Source: Lyophyllum atratum (taxonomy: Eukaryota; Basidiomycota; Agaricomycetes; Agaricales; Lyophyllaceae). From it: a stretch of 64,000 bases of DNA. The notes below the pieces were generated by a model. That model was not told the DNA's origin. It searched no databases and worked only from the letters and a program-made list of their open reading frames with translations. Position numbers and translations under genes: made by a program. This document shows positions 12,416-25,096 of the stretch, piece by piece (within the stretch, counting starts at the first letter, position 1; every line of letters begins with the position of its first letter). The stretch covers positions 1,612,001 to 1,676,000 of the forward strand of contig JACGCN010000010.1 in assembly GCA_014905825.1 (NCBI GenBank), in the 5' to 3' direction.

Positions 12416-14941
12416 ATGTCTGCTATCCTAGCGAAAACGCTTCTCCTCAGTGTTGTTTCTGTGGCATTCTGGCGTACTGTGCGACCATTTTTTGTTAAGA
12501 CAGACTTGGACAACCTTCCCGGACCTAAGTCGGCGTCATTGTTGATGGGTGAGTAGGATACGTTCGTTCTGCCGCTATCAGCTGCTCAATCCGTGCACCG
12601 CACAGGTAACTTTGGACAATTATTCAACTACAATGGTTGGAAATATCATCGTCATCTCGCGGAAAATTGTAGGAAACTCTACAATCCAATCCGACGTTCA
12701 CTTGACCTCCTAAACAGTTGGTAGATTCGTTAAAATCTATGGACCATTTGGCGTTAGTCTAGTCAATGTGCTCGACTTCTGTGATGTTTTACTGATCCGT
12801 GCCAAAGAAACCTCAACTGTATGTTTTTGACCCGAAGGCATTGCATCATATCATCGTGAAGGTAAGGTTACACAGAGGGAGAACCCAGCTACGACTCATG
12901 GCATCATTAGGATCAACATATTTTCGAAGAACCACCAACGGTCATCATGTATAAACCGTCTAGTGATGTGCATTTCAACCCTGATTCATTTCATCCAACA
13001 GAAATAACCTCATCATGTTCGGGAATGGGATATTAGCCTCCTTGGGTCCGTCGAAAAGTAATATTCTGTGGTACTTCGCCTGACTAGGATGCAGGTGAAC
13101 GCCATCGTAGACAACGAAAGATGTTAAATCCTGTCTTCTCAATCGCGCATATGCGAAACATGGGTAAGTCTCATCTCTTTGTCGATTGACGCAAACTCAT
13201 ATTTGAGAAGTTCCCATATTTAACGATGTAGCACAGAAGGTTTGTCGTCACTTTATATGTCATATGTTAGTGTTAATCGTTGGTTAGCTTGAACAAGCCA
13301 TCAGATTTAATATAACAAACGGCGCTCAGGACGTAAGTTGCTTGGTGTATCGAAAAGTCGACGCTAATGGTGGTGCAGATCGATATACTGCACTGGATGA
13401 GCCGGGCTGCCCTTGAAATGATTGGGCAGAGTGGTCTCGGATACTCCTTCGACTCACTAACGGAGGGCGTAGAGCCACACCCCTACAGCAAGGCAGCCAA
13501 AGAGCTCATGTGAGTGAAGACTGCTCATCCTGCGATACGACCACGGAATTTAACCTGCCCCTTCACAGACCCCTCTCATCCACCATGCAATTCCAGCTCC
13601 ACGTCCTACTGCCAAAACTCTTCAGGATTGGTTCCCCACGGTTCCGCAGATTTGTTATCGACCTGATTCCTTCGAAGAGCATTCACAGGCTCCGAGATAT
13701 CATTAATCTCATGGATCAGACCACAATAGATATCTTCGAAGAGAAGAAAAAGGCTCTGGAAGGGGGCGATGAGGCATTATCACAAAAGGTGGAACATGCA
13801 AAAGATATCATGAGCATCCTCAGTAAGTTTCGGCAAGTTTAGCGATTGTTTTTAGCCTAACCTTTAGGTATCAGTGAAGGCCAACATGGAGGCGGACGAA
13901 GCGGATCGATTACCTGACGATGAGGTTTTGGGGCAGGTAACCGTTCTCCATCATCGAGACTAATTAAATTACTGAGAAATGGTGTTATTACTAGATGTCG
14001 TGAGTTAAACAACCAAGTTCTTCCATGATACAACGTAACTATTTTCCAGGTCGCTTACCTTCGCCGCTACTGATACGACCTCCAACGCCCTGTCGCGCAT
14101 CCTATACCTTCTGTCGACTCACCCTGAAGTACAGGAGAAACTTCGCGCAGAGGTTACGGCATCGCTCAATACACACGGAACGATCCCGTATGACGATCTG
14201 GTTGCGCTCCCTTTCATGGACGCGATATGCCGCGAAACTCTACGACTGTAAGTCTACCCCCCTTTGACGCATATCTCATCGATTCAAAGTCCACAATCGC
14301 AGCCATCCACCCGTACCGACGGTAATGCGAATGTATGTCTTCAACTTCTCCACATCGTTAAAATCTCGCGTCTCACTGTGGTCAATCCAGGCCAACACAG
14401 GACGCCATCGTGCCCCTCTTGGAGCCGATCAGAGGGGTCGATGGACGGGAAATGAATTCAGTCTTGATCCCCAAGGACATCCCCGTCTTCATTTCCATTT
14501 TGAACTCTAACCGGGATACCACTCTCTGGGGTCCAGACGCGTTAGAATGGAAACCCGAGCGCTGGCTTTCACCTCTTCCCCAGGCTTTACATGACGCTCG
14601 TGTTCCAGGAATTTACTCCCATTTGTTAGCACACCATTCAGAATTCATCGCGATGCTTGACTAATTACATCTTCAGAATGACCTTCTTGGGTGGCGGGCG
14701 AGGATGTATTGGATTCAAGTTCTCCCAGCTCGAAATGAGTACGTTATTACATCCTTTACTATCCGTGGTTTATTTGTTTCTCAACAACGTCATGTCAGAG
14801 GTCGTGTTGTCGGTTCTCGTCTCGCAGTTTCGATTTTCCCTGTCCGATAAAGAAATTGATTGGGTAATGAGCGGCATCGTTACACCTACAGTCAAGGGCT
14901 CGCCACAGCCGCAACTACCACTCAAAGTGGAGCTGGTATGA
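12416..14941 (+). CDS. Cytochrome P450 monooxygenase
   Basis: Membrane-anchored haem-thiolate monooxygenase of the ER, many short exons, about 500 residues. The N-terminus (MSAILAKTLLLSVVSVAFW) is a signal anchor, followed by the proline hinge LPGPKSASLL. Then come GNFGQLFNYNGW, GRFVKIYGPFG, YVFDPKALHHIIVK and the helix C motif HRRQRKMLNPVF. Helix I reads FAATDTTSNAL (the A/G-x-x-T motif), helix K ETLR, the PERW region, and the haem loop FLGGGRGCIGF with the axial Cys. A microexon of only five bases (13995-13999, ATGTC) joins the exon ending LPDDEVLGQ to the helix I exon. It ends LPLKVELV and looks intact. Family resemblance is to the large Agaricomycete CYP groups; substrate unknown. The ABCC pump 1.4 kb downstream on the same strand hints at detoxification or export. 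Confidence 0.93.
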
Positions 14942-16361
14942 GCGCTTGCTCGATAGCTTAGAAGGGGATCGAAAAGCTAGGCCTAGGTGGCCTGCGTGCA
15001 TGTTCCGTAGCGTCGTTGTGCATTACATATCGTATATCGATATTTATATTTCGGTCTGGGGGCTGGCAACAGCAGGCATCAAGATAGCAGTAAAGTGTTG
15101 TAGAAGACGCGGCTGACCTGGCTTACCTAGACTTCCAGACATTAACCCAGTGTGATTGCACGTCACCTCCAGTCTAGTCTCCAGCCTAGCCCACCTAGTT
15201 TCAGATTGTAGCCTACATATAGCGACGTCGAAATTAGGACAAAGTGTGCAAGAGGGTGACCACTCTTAAACCGCGGTCCGGAGTGTGTGGTTTTTTTTTG
15301 TAACCTTGGCGTTTAGGAAGATCGTACGACGCGTAGTTCAGAATGGAATCGTATCTACCGTGGTGGGTGCGGAGTTTCTCGACACTGGGCAATATATGGG
15401 AGTTTCTTGTCGTTGGCGGCTTCGAGCTATCTCCCCTTTCCTCAAGGCTGCAAATGATTCAGCCGCTCGTCGAGATCGTCGCGCGTAGTTTGGCCTTGCC
15501 GGTACACGAGGTTATCGCACAAGAGCTGTGGTAGACTGCCTGACTTGTGCTGAACATGAAAGGCTTTCGGACAAGTGATAGAAAACGGAGACGTAATGAG
15601 AAGCTTGTCTTATCGGGCTCTATAGACGGTGTCCTTAATGGTCAGTAAGGTGTATATAGGCTATGTGGTGCGGGCCCGGCAATTTTAGTCCTCAGCTTGG
15701 GTTACTCTCGTTGGCATCGAATCCGATGCCATCGAAAACATTTTGGTCATGGGTTGTGCTTGAATTTGTCCGAGTCTTAGGGTGGAGGTGCATTGAAGAT
15801 TGACTATTTTTGATTCAGCTTGCGGCGTCGAGAGGAGTCCTGCGTGCAAATCAGAGGAAAGGGTAATTGTGTCCATCGAGAACAGACAAGTGCCTTGGAT
15901 CGGGATGGGTTGCGGGCCGCGGCTGATGGCGTTCTTTGTCCTTGTTATTTTTACAAGGCAAAACCCCGTCCTGTTCGGGACGCGGAACCGAATCGCCGCC
16001 TAGAGATTCACCGATCATGTTCTGCAAATTTACGTCCTCAAGGAATATTCAGGAAATTGAGAACCACGCTTGCAACGTTGGAGGTATGTACGAAGGCGAG
16101 GTTAATTTGGTATCCTTGCAGTTTTTTCCGTGGAGAGAACGGTTACGTAGTTACTTACTTACTAGCAAAGTCACAAGTTCAATGATAAAATTAAGGGACC
16201 GCTTGGTCAGCCAAATTTCTATCAGCCGTTCACGCGGGCCCTTCTCGGTATAGGTTGACTCCCTTCAACGACTTGACTCATTCCTCTCGGGCCCTACGAC
16301 ATATAGAGGATCGTTGACCTGTGAGCAAGTGCTACAAAATTTGCGAGGCAATCTAGTCCAT
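14942..16361. other. Intergenic between P450 and ABC transporter
   Basis: Only short ORFs; the longest plus-strand ones (15285-15534) are hydrophobic but unsupported by any motif. The 5' region of the transporter must lie at the right end. No repeat stands out. Confidence 0.45.
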
Positions 16362-19300
16362 ATGCCTCGCTTCCAACTTGAGGTGTCCATTGCGCTTGTG
16401 ACCGCTGCACTCGGTAGCGCTGGCGTCTTCTACCTCAACCGACCCAGGGAGGGCAAAATTCAGCTTCCCACATACGCAGATGCGGAGGAACTCGAGGGTG
16501 AGATCCCTCATGGCCACGATCCTTTTGACGTGACGAAACCTGAGGATATTGTTGATGGGTACCCAATTGACGGGGACGCGTTTTGGGCAAAGGTACATAC
16601 GCACTTTGTCGTTCCTCGGAAGGTTTCTAATGTTAGCTTGATGCATAGATGAGATGGCGGAAAATGTTTATGGCATTGCTGCTGATTGCGGTCCTGGCCC
16701 TAGGTGCCATTTCGCTTGGATGGTCCGTCGCAAACGACGAAAGAGAGGAAATCATGGTCTACACCATCAACCTCGCCTTCTCGCTCTATCTCGTCATAAT
16801 CGCGGCATATTCGGTCAACGAGGCAACCATCGATACCCATTCGGAGTACATTCGCCACCTGGTTGCGCTCACCAGTGTGACCGTCCTCTTCATGGGCGCC
16901 ACCGCCATTCTTCCAAGCACACCCCCTGCAACTGCGTCTCTGGAGGCTTCATCTGCCATTCCCGGCGTATGGCATTCCACGCTTGCTCTCTACACGATCG
17001 CGTGCCTGTTGTATTTCACTACGCCCCAGGGCCCGCGTCTTCACTTCCCCGCAGAGAGAATCTATTCAGAGAAAACAATCCAGGCTTCCACGAACCACGA
17101 CGAGGAGAACGTCTCTGGTGTCATTGGTGAGTGTCCTACTGATTACGTACTCTGCCTAGGATCTAACGTTCGAGTTCAGGCGCGTCCATATATCAGATCC
17201 TCCTTTTCTCGTATACTACGAAGGTCGTATGGCTCGGCAATATCGCCACGAGTCTCGAGACGGCCGACCTGCCCATCGTCCCCGGGAACATGCGCGCGAC
17301 CTTCAATTACTCCAAGATGAAGCGAGGGATGCGTGAGATCCGTTTGCGTATTGGAAAATGGACTCCACAGCCTGGCAGCGGCTGGGGTATGGGCTGGCGC
17401 CTCATACGCCTTAACTTGGCCTCGATCACCCTCATGCTGAGTCTCGCAGCGATCAGTGCAGTGATGTTCTATACACCCGCGCTGTTCTTGCAACAGTTCG
17501 TGAGGTACCTGGAGGTCGACACGGAGCGGAGGGAGACTGGCTGGGGATGGGTGTATGTTACGGGCTTGTTCGCCTCGAATGCGATTACCTATCTTAGTGA
17601 GTACCGCGCCGCTTCTCAATCACTACCTCTAACCACTTTTTACCTCGATAGTAACGGGTCAGCTATGGTCCATGTCGACCACCACGATCCAAGTCCGCCT
17701 TCGCATCCAGCTCAACTCCATCCTCTTCGCCAAAACGTTGGTGCGCAAGGATGTCGCATCGTCTGCGCCCCCACCAGCTTCTAAAACGGACACTAATGCT
17801 AATACTACTATTAACACGGACGGAGAGTCTACGACGGAGAAAAAAGCGGATGAAGACGACTTTTCGAGCAAGGCCCAGATTATGACGCTCATGACCACGG
17901 ATGTGGACAGGGTCAGCGAGTTCGCTTGGCATCTCTTCTCTCTCGTCGGTGCGTCCCGTTTCAAGGATACGTCCTCCCCTGTAAGGGTACTGACTTTTTG
18001 CCGTAAGATTCGCCTATTGAGATTGCGATCGGATCTTTATTCTTATATAAGCTTCTTGGTACGAGCCATTGCGACACTTCTCTGTACCTCACTAACGGCT
18101 TGATGACTTTTGATCAGGTGTTTCTTGCTTCTTTGGACTGGGTGTAACATGTCTGTTCCTCCCGCTGAACCATTATGCCGGAAAGGTCGTCGTGGGTGCG
18201 CAGGAGAACCTAATGAAGGCTCGCGATGAGCGCGTTGCCTTGATGAATGAGGTGTGTTACCCTTCTTCTTTCTTCCCATCCTCAATAATAACGGTCCTTT
18301 AGATACTGGGGGGTATTAGGATGCTCAAGGTATGTTGTCATAGAATGGTAGGCACAGAAGGGGACTTAATCCACGATATGTATAGTTCATGGCTTGGGAA
18401 CGCAACTTTGAAGCCAAGGTGCTCAAAGTTCGGGAAAAGGAACTCAAATATCAGAAGCTCAATTATTCTATTGAGGTATACCTAATCTTATTTCCTTCTG
18501 TTCTCGAATTCTAACATCTTTCGAAATGTTCAGACATTGTGGAATGCTATCTGGTACGGTTTCTTTACTTCAGTCAGAGATGTAGAACTTGCCTAGATCT
18601 AATACTTGCCGTAGGAACGGCTCTCCGATCCTTGTCACGCTTGTGGCGTTCTGGCATTTTGCAGTCGTGAGGCAGCAGGTGCTGACTCCCTCCATTGCAT
18701 TCACATCGGTTAGTCTTTAATTGTCTGGTTGTCAGTTGTAATGCTGACAATATGTTCTAGATTATTGGTATGGCAATTCTCAGCTATCAAGCCTCGTAGA
18801 GGCTTTTTAAACTCCTTTCTTTCCTTAGTTTTCAATGAGATGAAATTCGCTCTCAACGCGCTACCGGAGACCTTCATCAACCTGCTGCAGGTACGTTCCC
18901 ATATTCGGAACCCAAACCATATCACTAAACCATATATCAGAGCTTAGTCTCTCTCCGCCGCATCGAGAAGTACATGAACGCAGTGGAAGTCGCGCCTGTC
19001 CCGCCAATCGAGCAACAATCTCAGACCATCGCATTCCAGTCCTGCAGCGTCACCTGGCCCCAGGACCGATCCCAAAAGACGGCCAGCGCCACACCCTCCG
19101 CCGCCTCCACCCCGAGGCATAAATTCATGCTAATTGATATGAGCATGAACTTCCCGCTCGGCGAGCTCTCCCTCATCTGCGGGAAGCTCGGGTCTGGGAA
19201 GACTTTGCTGTTACTTGGTGCGTTCTCTTCAAGTCATCTGTGACGAAGCAGCTGCTGAATGCTGGTTTATGGGTTCTAGCGTTGTTGGGTGAGGCGGACG

Positions 19301-22300
19301 TGCTGACTGGCCAGGTCCTTTGCCCGCGTTCGCCGCCGGACTCGTTGGCGTCGTTTGCAGGCGTGCATGTCGCTAAGGAAGACTGGGTTGTGCAAGGAGT
19401 TTGTGCTTATGTGCCACAGGTAAGCTGCCGGGCGGTTTGTTTTAGATGGACACGTCTGATTCGATTTCTGGCTAAAGGCTGCGTGGCTTCGTAATGCGTC
19501 TATCAAAGGTTAGCCAAGGGCTCGGTGCGCTGGCTTGTGACGACGTCGTTAACTCTCTTTCTTAACAGATAATATCTTGTTCAACTTGCCTTATGATGAA
19601 GAGAGGTATCAAAGGACATTAGAGGTGAGTATTGGCCATTTGAAAGGCATATTTGCACCGACTGAAGTAATATACAGGTCTGCGCGCTTATCAGCGACCT
19701 TGAGATCCTGGAAGACGGTGATGAGGCTGAGATTGGAGAACGTGGAGTGAGTTCGGCCCATGTTGTACCTTCAGATCTTTGCTCATGGAGAGTCTTTAGG
19801 TAAACCTGTCTGGTGGCCAGAAAGCTCGAGGTTTGTCATAGTTCATCTTTAATGGAAGGACACAATCCTGACGAATCTTATACTAGTCTCTCTTGCACGG
19901 GCTGTCTACTCTCGCGCCTCAGTCTTGCTCCTGGACGATGTTCTTTCCGCAGGTTTGTCCCACGATACTTGTAACCGTACTTTTCACTCACGTTATTGCA
20001 GTGGATGCACATACGGCTCATCACCTATACCACGAGTGCCTGAAAGGTGATCTCATGCAGGGAAGGACCGTGATCCTCGTTTCGCACCATGTCCAACTTT
20101 GTGCCCCTGGGGCGAAATACGTCGTCGCCCTCGATAACGGCAGAGTCATGTTCGAAGGCGATCGACAGGCTTTTCAAAGCTCTGGTGTCATCCGAACACT
20201 TGTTCAGACGACAGACGCAGGAGCAGACAGTGCCAAAGAGGAAGAGGTCGTAGAAGATGTGGATGTCCTGACTAAGGAAGTGGACCCCAATTCGGAATCG
20301 AGCTCCACCATCGCGCCCGTCTCGGAAATCAAGATTGAGAAGAAACCGCCTAGGAAACTCGTTGAAGAGGAGAAGCGTGCCGTTGGCCGCATTGGCCGAG
20401 ACGTGTGGGCGACGTACATTCTAGCATGTGGCAAGGGCTGGTATTGGTCGTTATTTATAACGATCCTCATCGTTGCCTCGTTGAGTCCTGTTTTCGAAAA
20501 CGGTTGGCTCAGGTACGACCAAGAGTTTTGCCATCGTCTTTGCCGCTGACGAATTTCGCTGCAGACATTGGTCAAGTGCTGCTGCTGGCGACCGAGAAAG
20601 CCCTAACTTTTACATCGCGGTGTACGCTGCGATCACGGGTATCGGCCTCGTGCTCAGCACCCTCCGATACTTCGTGCTTTATAATGGATCGATCCGTGCG
20701 TCGACAGTGCTATACAAGCGGCTCCTGGAGACCGTTCTATTTGCCAATATCCGATTCCATGACACTGTGTCTCGTGGTAGATTACTAAACAGATTTGGGA
20801 AGGACTTTGAAGGTTGCTATATTTTCATCCATCGGTCCCTATGACTGTTCTTATTCTGGCGAATCTTTCACAGGCATTGACAGCAGCTTGTCCGATAACT
20901 TTGGCCGCAGTGTAATTTATGGGCTGTCGGCCCTCACCACTATTGTCACTGTGAGCGTTGTCGGTGGACCGCTGTTCATTTTAGCCGTCATCGTGTTGGG
21001 TATCATTTACTACAATGGTAAGCTCAAAGCTTTCCTCCTATTCCATCTATGCATATTTATCGGACTTCACTTGTAGCTGCGAAGGTAAAGTTGTCCAACT
21101 GGCTCGACTGAATTCTTAATCTTATTTTCGATGCAAGGTTTACGGTCAAACCTCCAGAGACATGAGGCGATTAGGTGAGTCATTGCCTAGTTGCTTCTTC
21201 GTCGAAGTGACTTACAGAATGCTCAGACTCCGTGACTCGCTCTCCCCTATATTCCATCTACGGTGAGACGATCGCAGGTGTCACAATTCTGCGTGCCTTC
21301 GGAGCGTCTTCCAAGTTTTTGCGAGATATGCTCTGTTGCGTAGACACGGCAAGTCAGTTCATTCTAGTTTCTATAGGTACTAACATTTCCAATCCGACTC
21401 AGAATGCGAACCCTTTCTACTGGATGTGGGGTGGTAATTACATTTGATCTATTTCGACTTTCATGATCTGACCACCTCTCAAGTTAATAGATGGCTCTCC
21501 ATGCGCTTCAACTTGCTCTCTTGTGGAGTTATTGGCGCTACAGCGGTCGTTGCGTTGATAACACCAAGTATTAACGCACCATTGGCTGGATTTGCACTCA
21601 CTTTCGCTTCGACTATAACCGGCGATCTTCTTTTCATGGTTCGGCGCTTCGTTGGTTTGGAACAATCCATGGTAAAGAAGATCTTTCTGTTCCTTGTTCT
21701 CTACTGACACTTGTCCAGGTGGCACTAGAGCGTGTCAAGGAGTATTCCGAACTCACAAGAGAACCACCCGAGTTTATTGAACCCAGGCCACCTGCATCAT
21801 GGCCGGCTGAGGGTACTATCGAATGCGAGGATCTCGTCATCCGATATGCTGTTTGTTCTCCTCCCCTCACCCGTGAACTTCTCTCACTTATATCCTATGA
21901 TTAGCCGGAACTGCCGAATGTGTTGCATAAACTCAACTTCAGTGTCCGACCTGGCGAAAAGGTGTGTTGTACGATCCAATACTGCACTTATGACTGACGC
22001 ACGGTAATAGGTCGGCATTCTGGGACGTACAGGATCTGGAAAGAGCACTCTTGCGTTATCTTTCTTCCGTTTCGTCGAAGCTACCGAGGGACGGATTCTG
22101 GTGGACGGCTTGGACATTGCCAAAGTCGGTCTCACCGATCTTCGCAGCAAGTTGACCATCATTCCTCGTGGGTATCTTCCGATTTCATTTAAGAAATCTC
22201 CTGACATCTCTCCCCCATACAGAGGATCCAACGATCTTGAGTGGAACGGTGCGGTCGACCCTCGATGTTTTCGATGAATATGAAGATGCTGAAATCGTGA

Positions 22301-23137
22301 GACTACCGTTTGACGTTGCTCATCCTGCTTACTGATTATGCGTCAGTTTGAGGCTCTCCGTCGAGTCCACCTCATACCTTCTGAGGGAACACCAGAGGAA
22401 GATATTCATACTGTCAACGAGAATGTTTTCCGCAATCTGGATTCGTCAGTGTCGGAAGGCGGAGAGAATTTCTCGACTGGGTAAGTGGACGACAACTTGA
22501 TCGGAGAAATTTCCCTTGACTGATGTCTTCTCAGTGAAAAGCAACTGCTGTGTATGGCCAGGGCCATCTTAAAACGCTCGAAAGTCCTGGTAATGGATGA
22601 GGTGAGTTGATCTGGCACATGCTTTCTCAATATAATCATTGACTTCGCTCAATTTAGGCAACGGCAAGGTATGTATTACGATCTTCGGATATGCGTGGCG
22701 TTCCTCACTGTAGGTATCAGCGTGGACTATGCGACTGACGAACTGATTGGAAAGACCATCCGACGGTGGGTGCTACTCAATAGATCTATTTTCCGAAGGA
22801 GCTGACCATCCTTTCTCTAGCGAATTCGCACAGAGCACCATCCTCACCATCGCTCATCGTCTACGTACTGTGATCGACTACGACAGGGTACGTACCCCCT
22901 TCCTTTCTGTTCTTTCAAAACTCACAAATGAGCAGGTTATGTTACTCGATCAAGGTCATATCGCTGAATTCGATCGGTATGTCGCTAAGGCTGCTGCTTA
23001 TTCTGTCCCATGTATTGATACACGAGGTTCACAGGCCATCGGTGCTACTGCAAGATCCTACATCCAAGTTCTATGCATTGTGCAAGGCTACTGGCAGGGA
23101 AGAGTTTGCCATGCTCAAGAAGATGGCGGGAGTGTAA
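16362..23137 (+). CDS. Full-length ABCC (MRP/Ybt1-type) ABC transporter
   Basis: ATP-driven pump of the multidrug-resistance-protein family, probably vacuolar or plasma membrane, moving conjugates or organic anions. About 1,400 residues in more than 20 exons. An N-terminal TM block (16649-17130 region; [15 protein letters not shown]) precedes TMD1. NBD1 has Walker A GKLGSGKT, signature [10 protein letters not shown] and Walker [12 protein letters not shown], where Asp replaces the catalytic Glu. An acidic linker (about 20210-20380) leads to TMD2. NBD2 has Walker [10 protein letters not shown], signature-like FSTGEKQLLC, Walker B VLVMDEATASVD with the Glu present, and H-loop IAHRL. This asymmetry between an impaired NBD1 and a competent NBD2 is typical of ABCC. 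The NBD2 signature departs from LSGGQ at several places, as in fungal Ybt1/Bpt1 relatives. The start at 16362 is the first Met of the first hydrophobic helix. It ends KKMAGV. No frameshift seen. Confidence 0.93.
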
Positions 23138-23976
23138 TATTAATATCTTGGAGATGTTCATTTTGCTTACTAGTACATGGATAACTACTGTAGAGAAGCG
23201 CTGTCGCATGCTTGTTGAGTATTCAATCAGAACTACATCGACTATTTGTCGTGCAAATGTTGTTTAGCCTTGAACGCAACCGTATCTGATATGTCCACCG
23301 CCGCATTAAGGTAGAGCAAATCCAATGTCCAGGGTGCGTTACTGATGTGACGTGGGTGTCGCGATCAGGCGAGGTCCTTGGCTTTTTTGCCCGTTTTCCT
23401 AGTCTGACAATAAGATTCATCTTTCTATTGTGGGTTTCGGAATGTTTCAGCATGCAAGATGGTTTTGCTCGAGCTTTGACGCCGGGCGGCGCGTTGGGAG
23501 GCGTATAACTTGTGATCACGTGTCCGCCTGCAGTTGGCGTCAAAAACAGTCAGAAATTTATAACAACTCTACATCTTCCTTCCTTCCAAAAGTGAAACCA
23601 TTAGTAATTCTGAAATACAAAAATAAAATTTCTCAAGGTTTCCGATTTCTTGAAAGTTGCTCGCTGGAATTACAGTTTCATTTTCTTCAGTTTGTCACGG
23701 AAAAATCACACCACAGCCACAGACATTGGATGTGTATGGATTTGCTCTACTACCTATAAGGCTGCGTTCATTGGTACATATATAACCTCCATATTGCATC
23801 CCTAACTTCCCCAAAATTTTGGTCTTTGTATATAAGGTGCTGTTATATACAACGGTATAATTGGGTTTGATAGGCTGACGCTCGTCTGAGCGCTCGGCTG
23901 CCACACAATGGGTATGACGCTCGTCTGAGCGCTCTGGACCCGTTTCCCAGCCACTGAAATAAAGAAATGCACTATG
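23138..23976. other. Intergenic, AT-richer, start of repeat island
   Basis: No supported gene. The sequence becomes AT-richer and has two direct copies of GACGCTCGTCTGAGCGCTC (near 23877 and 23917), each itself containing the near-palindrome of GAGCG and CGCTC. This looks like the tail of a repetitive element continuing to the right. Confidence 0.4.
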
Positions 23977-24055
23977 GGGAATTGAACACTCAACGTCTTG
24001 GTGAACAATCTACAAAGCGCACACTTTAACCACTAGACCAAAGTGACGACTTAGT
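23977..24055 (-). repeat. tRNA-like sequence (degenerate tRNA or SINE head)
   Basis: On the minus strand an A-box-like TGGTCTAGTGGTTA (24027-24040) is followed by a B-box-like GTTCAATTCCC (23977-23987). Both RNA polymerase III internal promoter boxes are thus present at tRNA-like spacing, stretched by about 10 bases. The T-stem does not pair and only about four acceptor-stem pairs can be drawn, so it is not a working tRNA gene. A tRNA-derived SINE head or decayed tRNA fits best. Confidence 0.45.
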
Positions 24056-24077
24056 AACACAAATTGTATATATCTAT

Positions 24078-24140
24078 GAAAACTCGCACCTGGCCTATGA
24101 AAACTCACACCTGGCCTAGGAAAACTCGCACCCCCCTCGC
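24078..24140. repeat. 21-bp tandem repeat, three copies
   Basis: The unit GAAAACTCGCACCTGGCCTA begins at 24078, 24099 and 24120 with a period of 21 bases. Copy 2 has one change (CACAC for CGCAC) and copy 3 diverges in its second half. A related GATCTCGCACCTG follows at about 24145. Confidence 0.8.
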
Positions 24141-24161
24141 AGGTGATCTCGCACCTGATAG

Positions 24162-24240
24162 CATGGGTTTTCAAACCCATGGTGGGTCGTGGGTATGGGT
24201 ACATGTGGGTATGGGTATGGGTTGGCATTGCTGTACCCAT
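24162..24240. repeat. Hairpin followed by GGGTATGGGT repeats
   Basis: A 9-bp stem CATGGGTTT / AAACCCATG (24162-24181) with a 2-base loop is followed by a G-rich run of GGGTATGGGT units to about 24222. It closes with GTACCCATGAGC. G-tract DNA next to a perfect hairpin looks like the end of a non-autonomous mobile element; no terminal repeat partner was identified. Confidence 0.6.
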
Positions 24241-24585
24241 GAGCTTGCACATAAGCCTTAGACAGACAGGCCTAGGATTGGTCAAATAGATGGATACTAG
24301 CTAGCCTGCAGGGACTACCTCAGTCCCTGAAACCATCGTGGATCCTGTGACGGCCTTCACTGGGCCCCTCATGTCTGCGGTTATCACCACCAGCCCTGGT
24401 ACGGACGGAACACTTCCGCCCAATCATGAGTCGACGCAAGAATCAACTGACAACAAGCATGGAGGTCATACAAAATCCGACTGACGATATGCTCGAAGAT
24501 ACCGCGATGAAGGAGTGAAATTCCGGGTAGGCAACCGGCGGTGTAAACCGTCATTGCGGTCTTCACTGACCCACTCATGGCGTTG
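24241..24585. other. Intergenic within repeat island, possible old element ORF
   Basis: A plus-strand open stretch (about 24308-24483) encodes a Ser/Thr/Pro-rich peptide starting PAGTTSVPETIVDPVTAF and ending at a stop. Low-complexity composition and its place in a repeat island suggest a remnant of a retroelement. No reverse transcriptase or integrase motif was seen. Confidence 0.25.
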
Positions 24586-24818
24586 AGCCTATCGATACTC
24601 GAATCGATGGGCTTTTTTGTGTATTACCGTTTCATGCCTAAGGATTACTTGAACTATCCTTAGGTTTCTGTTTCAGTACATAAGGACGACGGGTCCTCAC
24701 TTCATGCTAAGATCAATATGTCATATTGATCGTACACTTTACTTTACTAAGTTACCGACCATACGCAGTCGGTACAGGTCGGTACACTTTCAGCATCATG
24801 CCTAGGACGACGGGTCCT
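24586..24818. repeat. Cluster of six short inverted repeats
   Basis: Six stems lie within 233 bp. They are: 24586-24613 (AGCCTATCGAT/ATCGATGGGCT, one T-G pair); 24637-24664 (CCTAAGGAT/ATCCTTAGG); 24683-24697 (AGGAC/GTCCT); 24711-24731 (GATCAATATG/CATATTGATC, one central base); 24753-24774 (TACCGAC/GTCGGTA); and 24804-24818, a second copy of AGGACGACGGGTCCT. GTCGGTACA is also directly repeated near 24768. An LTR or a structured non-coding element is possible. Confidence 0.7.
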
Positions 24819-25096
24819 GGGCCCCATATATCATCTCATAGACTCATACACACCCCATCTTCTCGTACATAACCTACGTCGAAGACTTAAAACAACTTCC
24901 TGTCAGAACGAACGAAATTATTTACAGCCAAGTGGTAAACACAGAAAACTAAACAATAAATACCATACGTAGTCCAATTTCCACACACAGCAACAAGGAA
25001 TAAAAAAGCAGCTTAAAGCAGCACGAAATGAACCCCCCCCCCCGCTCACACCCAGACCCCCAATCGCGTGCCACTACCTCCCCAGGCCCAGCCCCG

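Noticed and set aside
15285..15534. Small hydrophobic plus-strand ORF as a gene
   Set aside because: No splice support, motif or conserved start; two overlapping frames look equally good, which suggests chance.
23977..24055. Functional tRNA gene
   Set aside because: The T-stem does not pair and the acceptor stem is mostly broken, despite good A and B boxes.
24078..24140. CRISPR-like array
   Set aside because: The units are contiguous 21-bp tandem copies with no spacers, in a eukaryotic genome.
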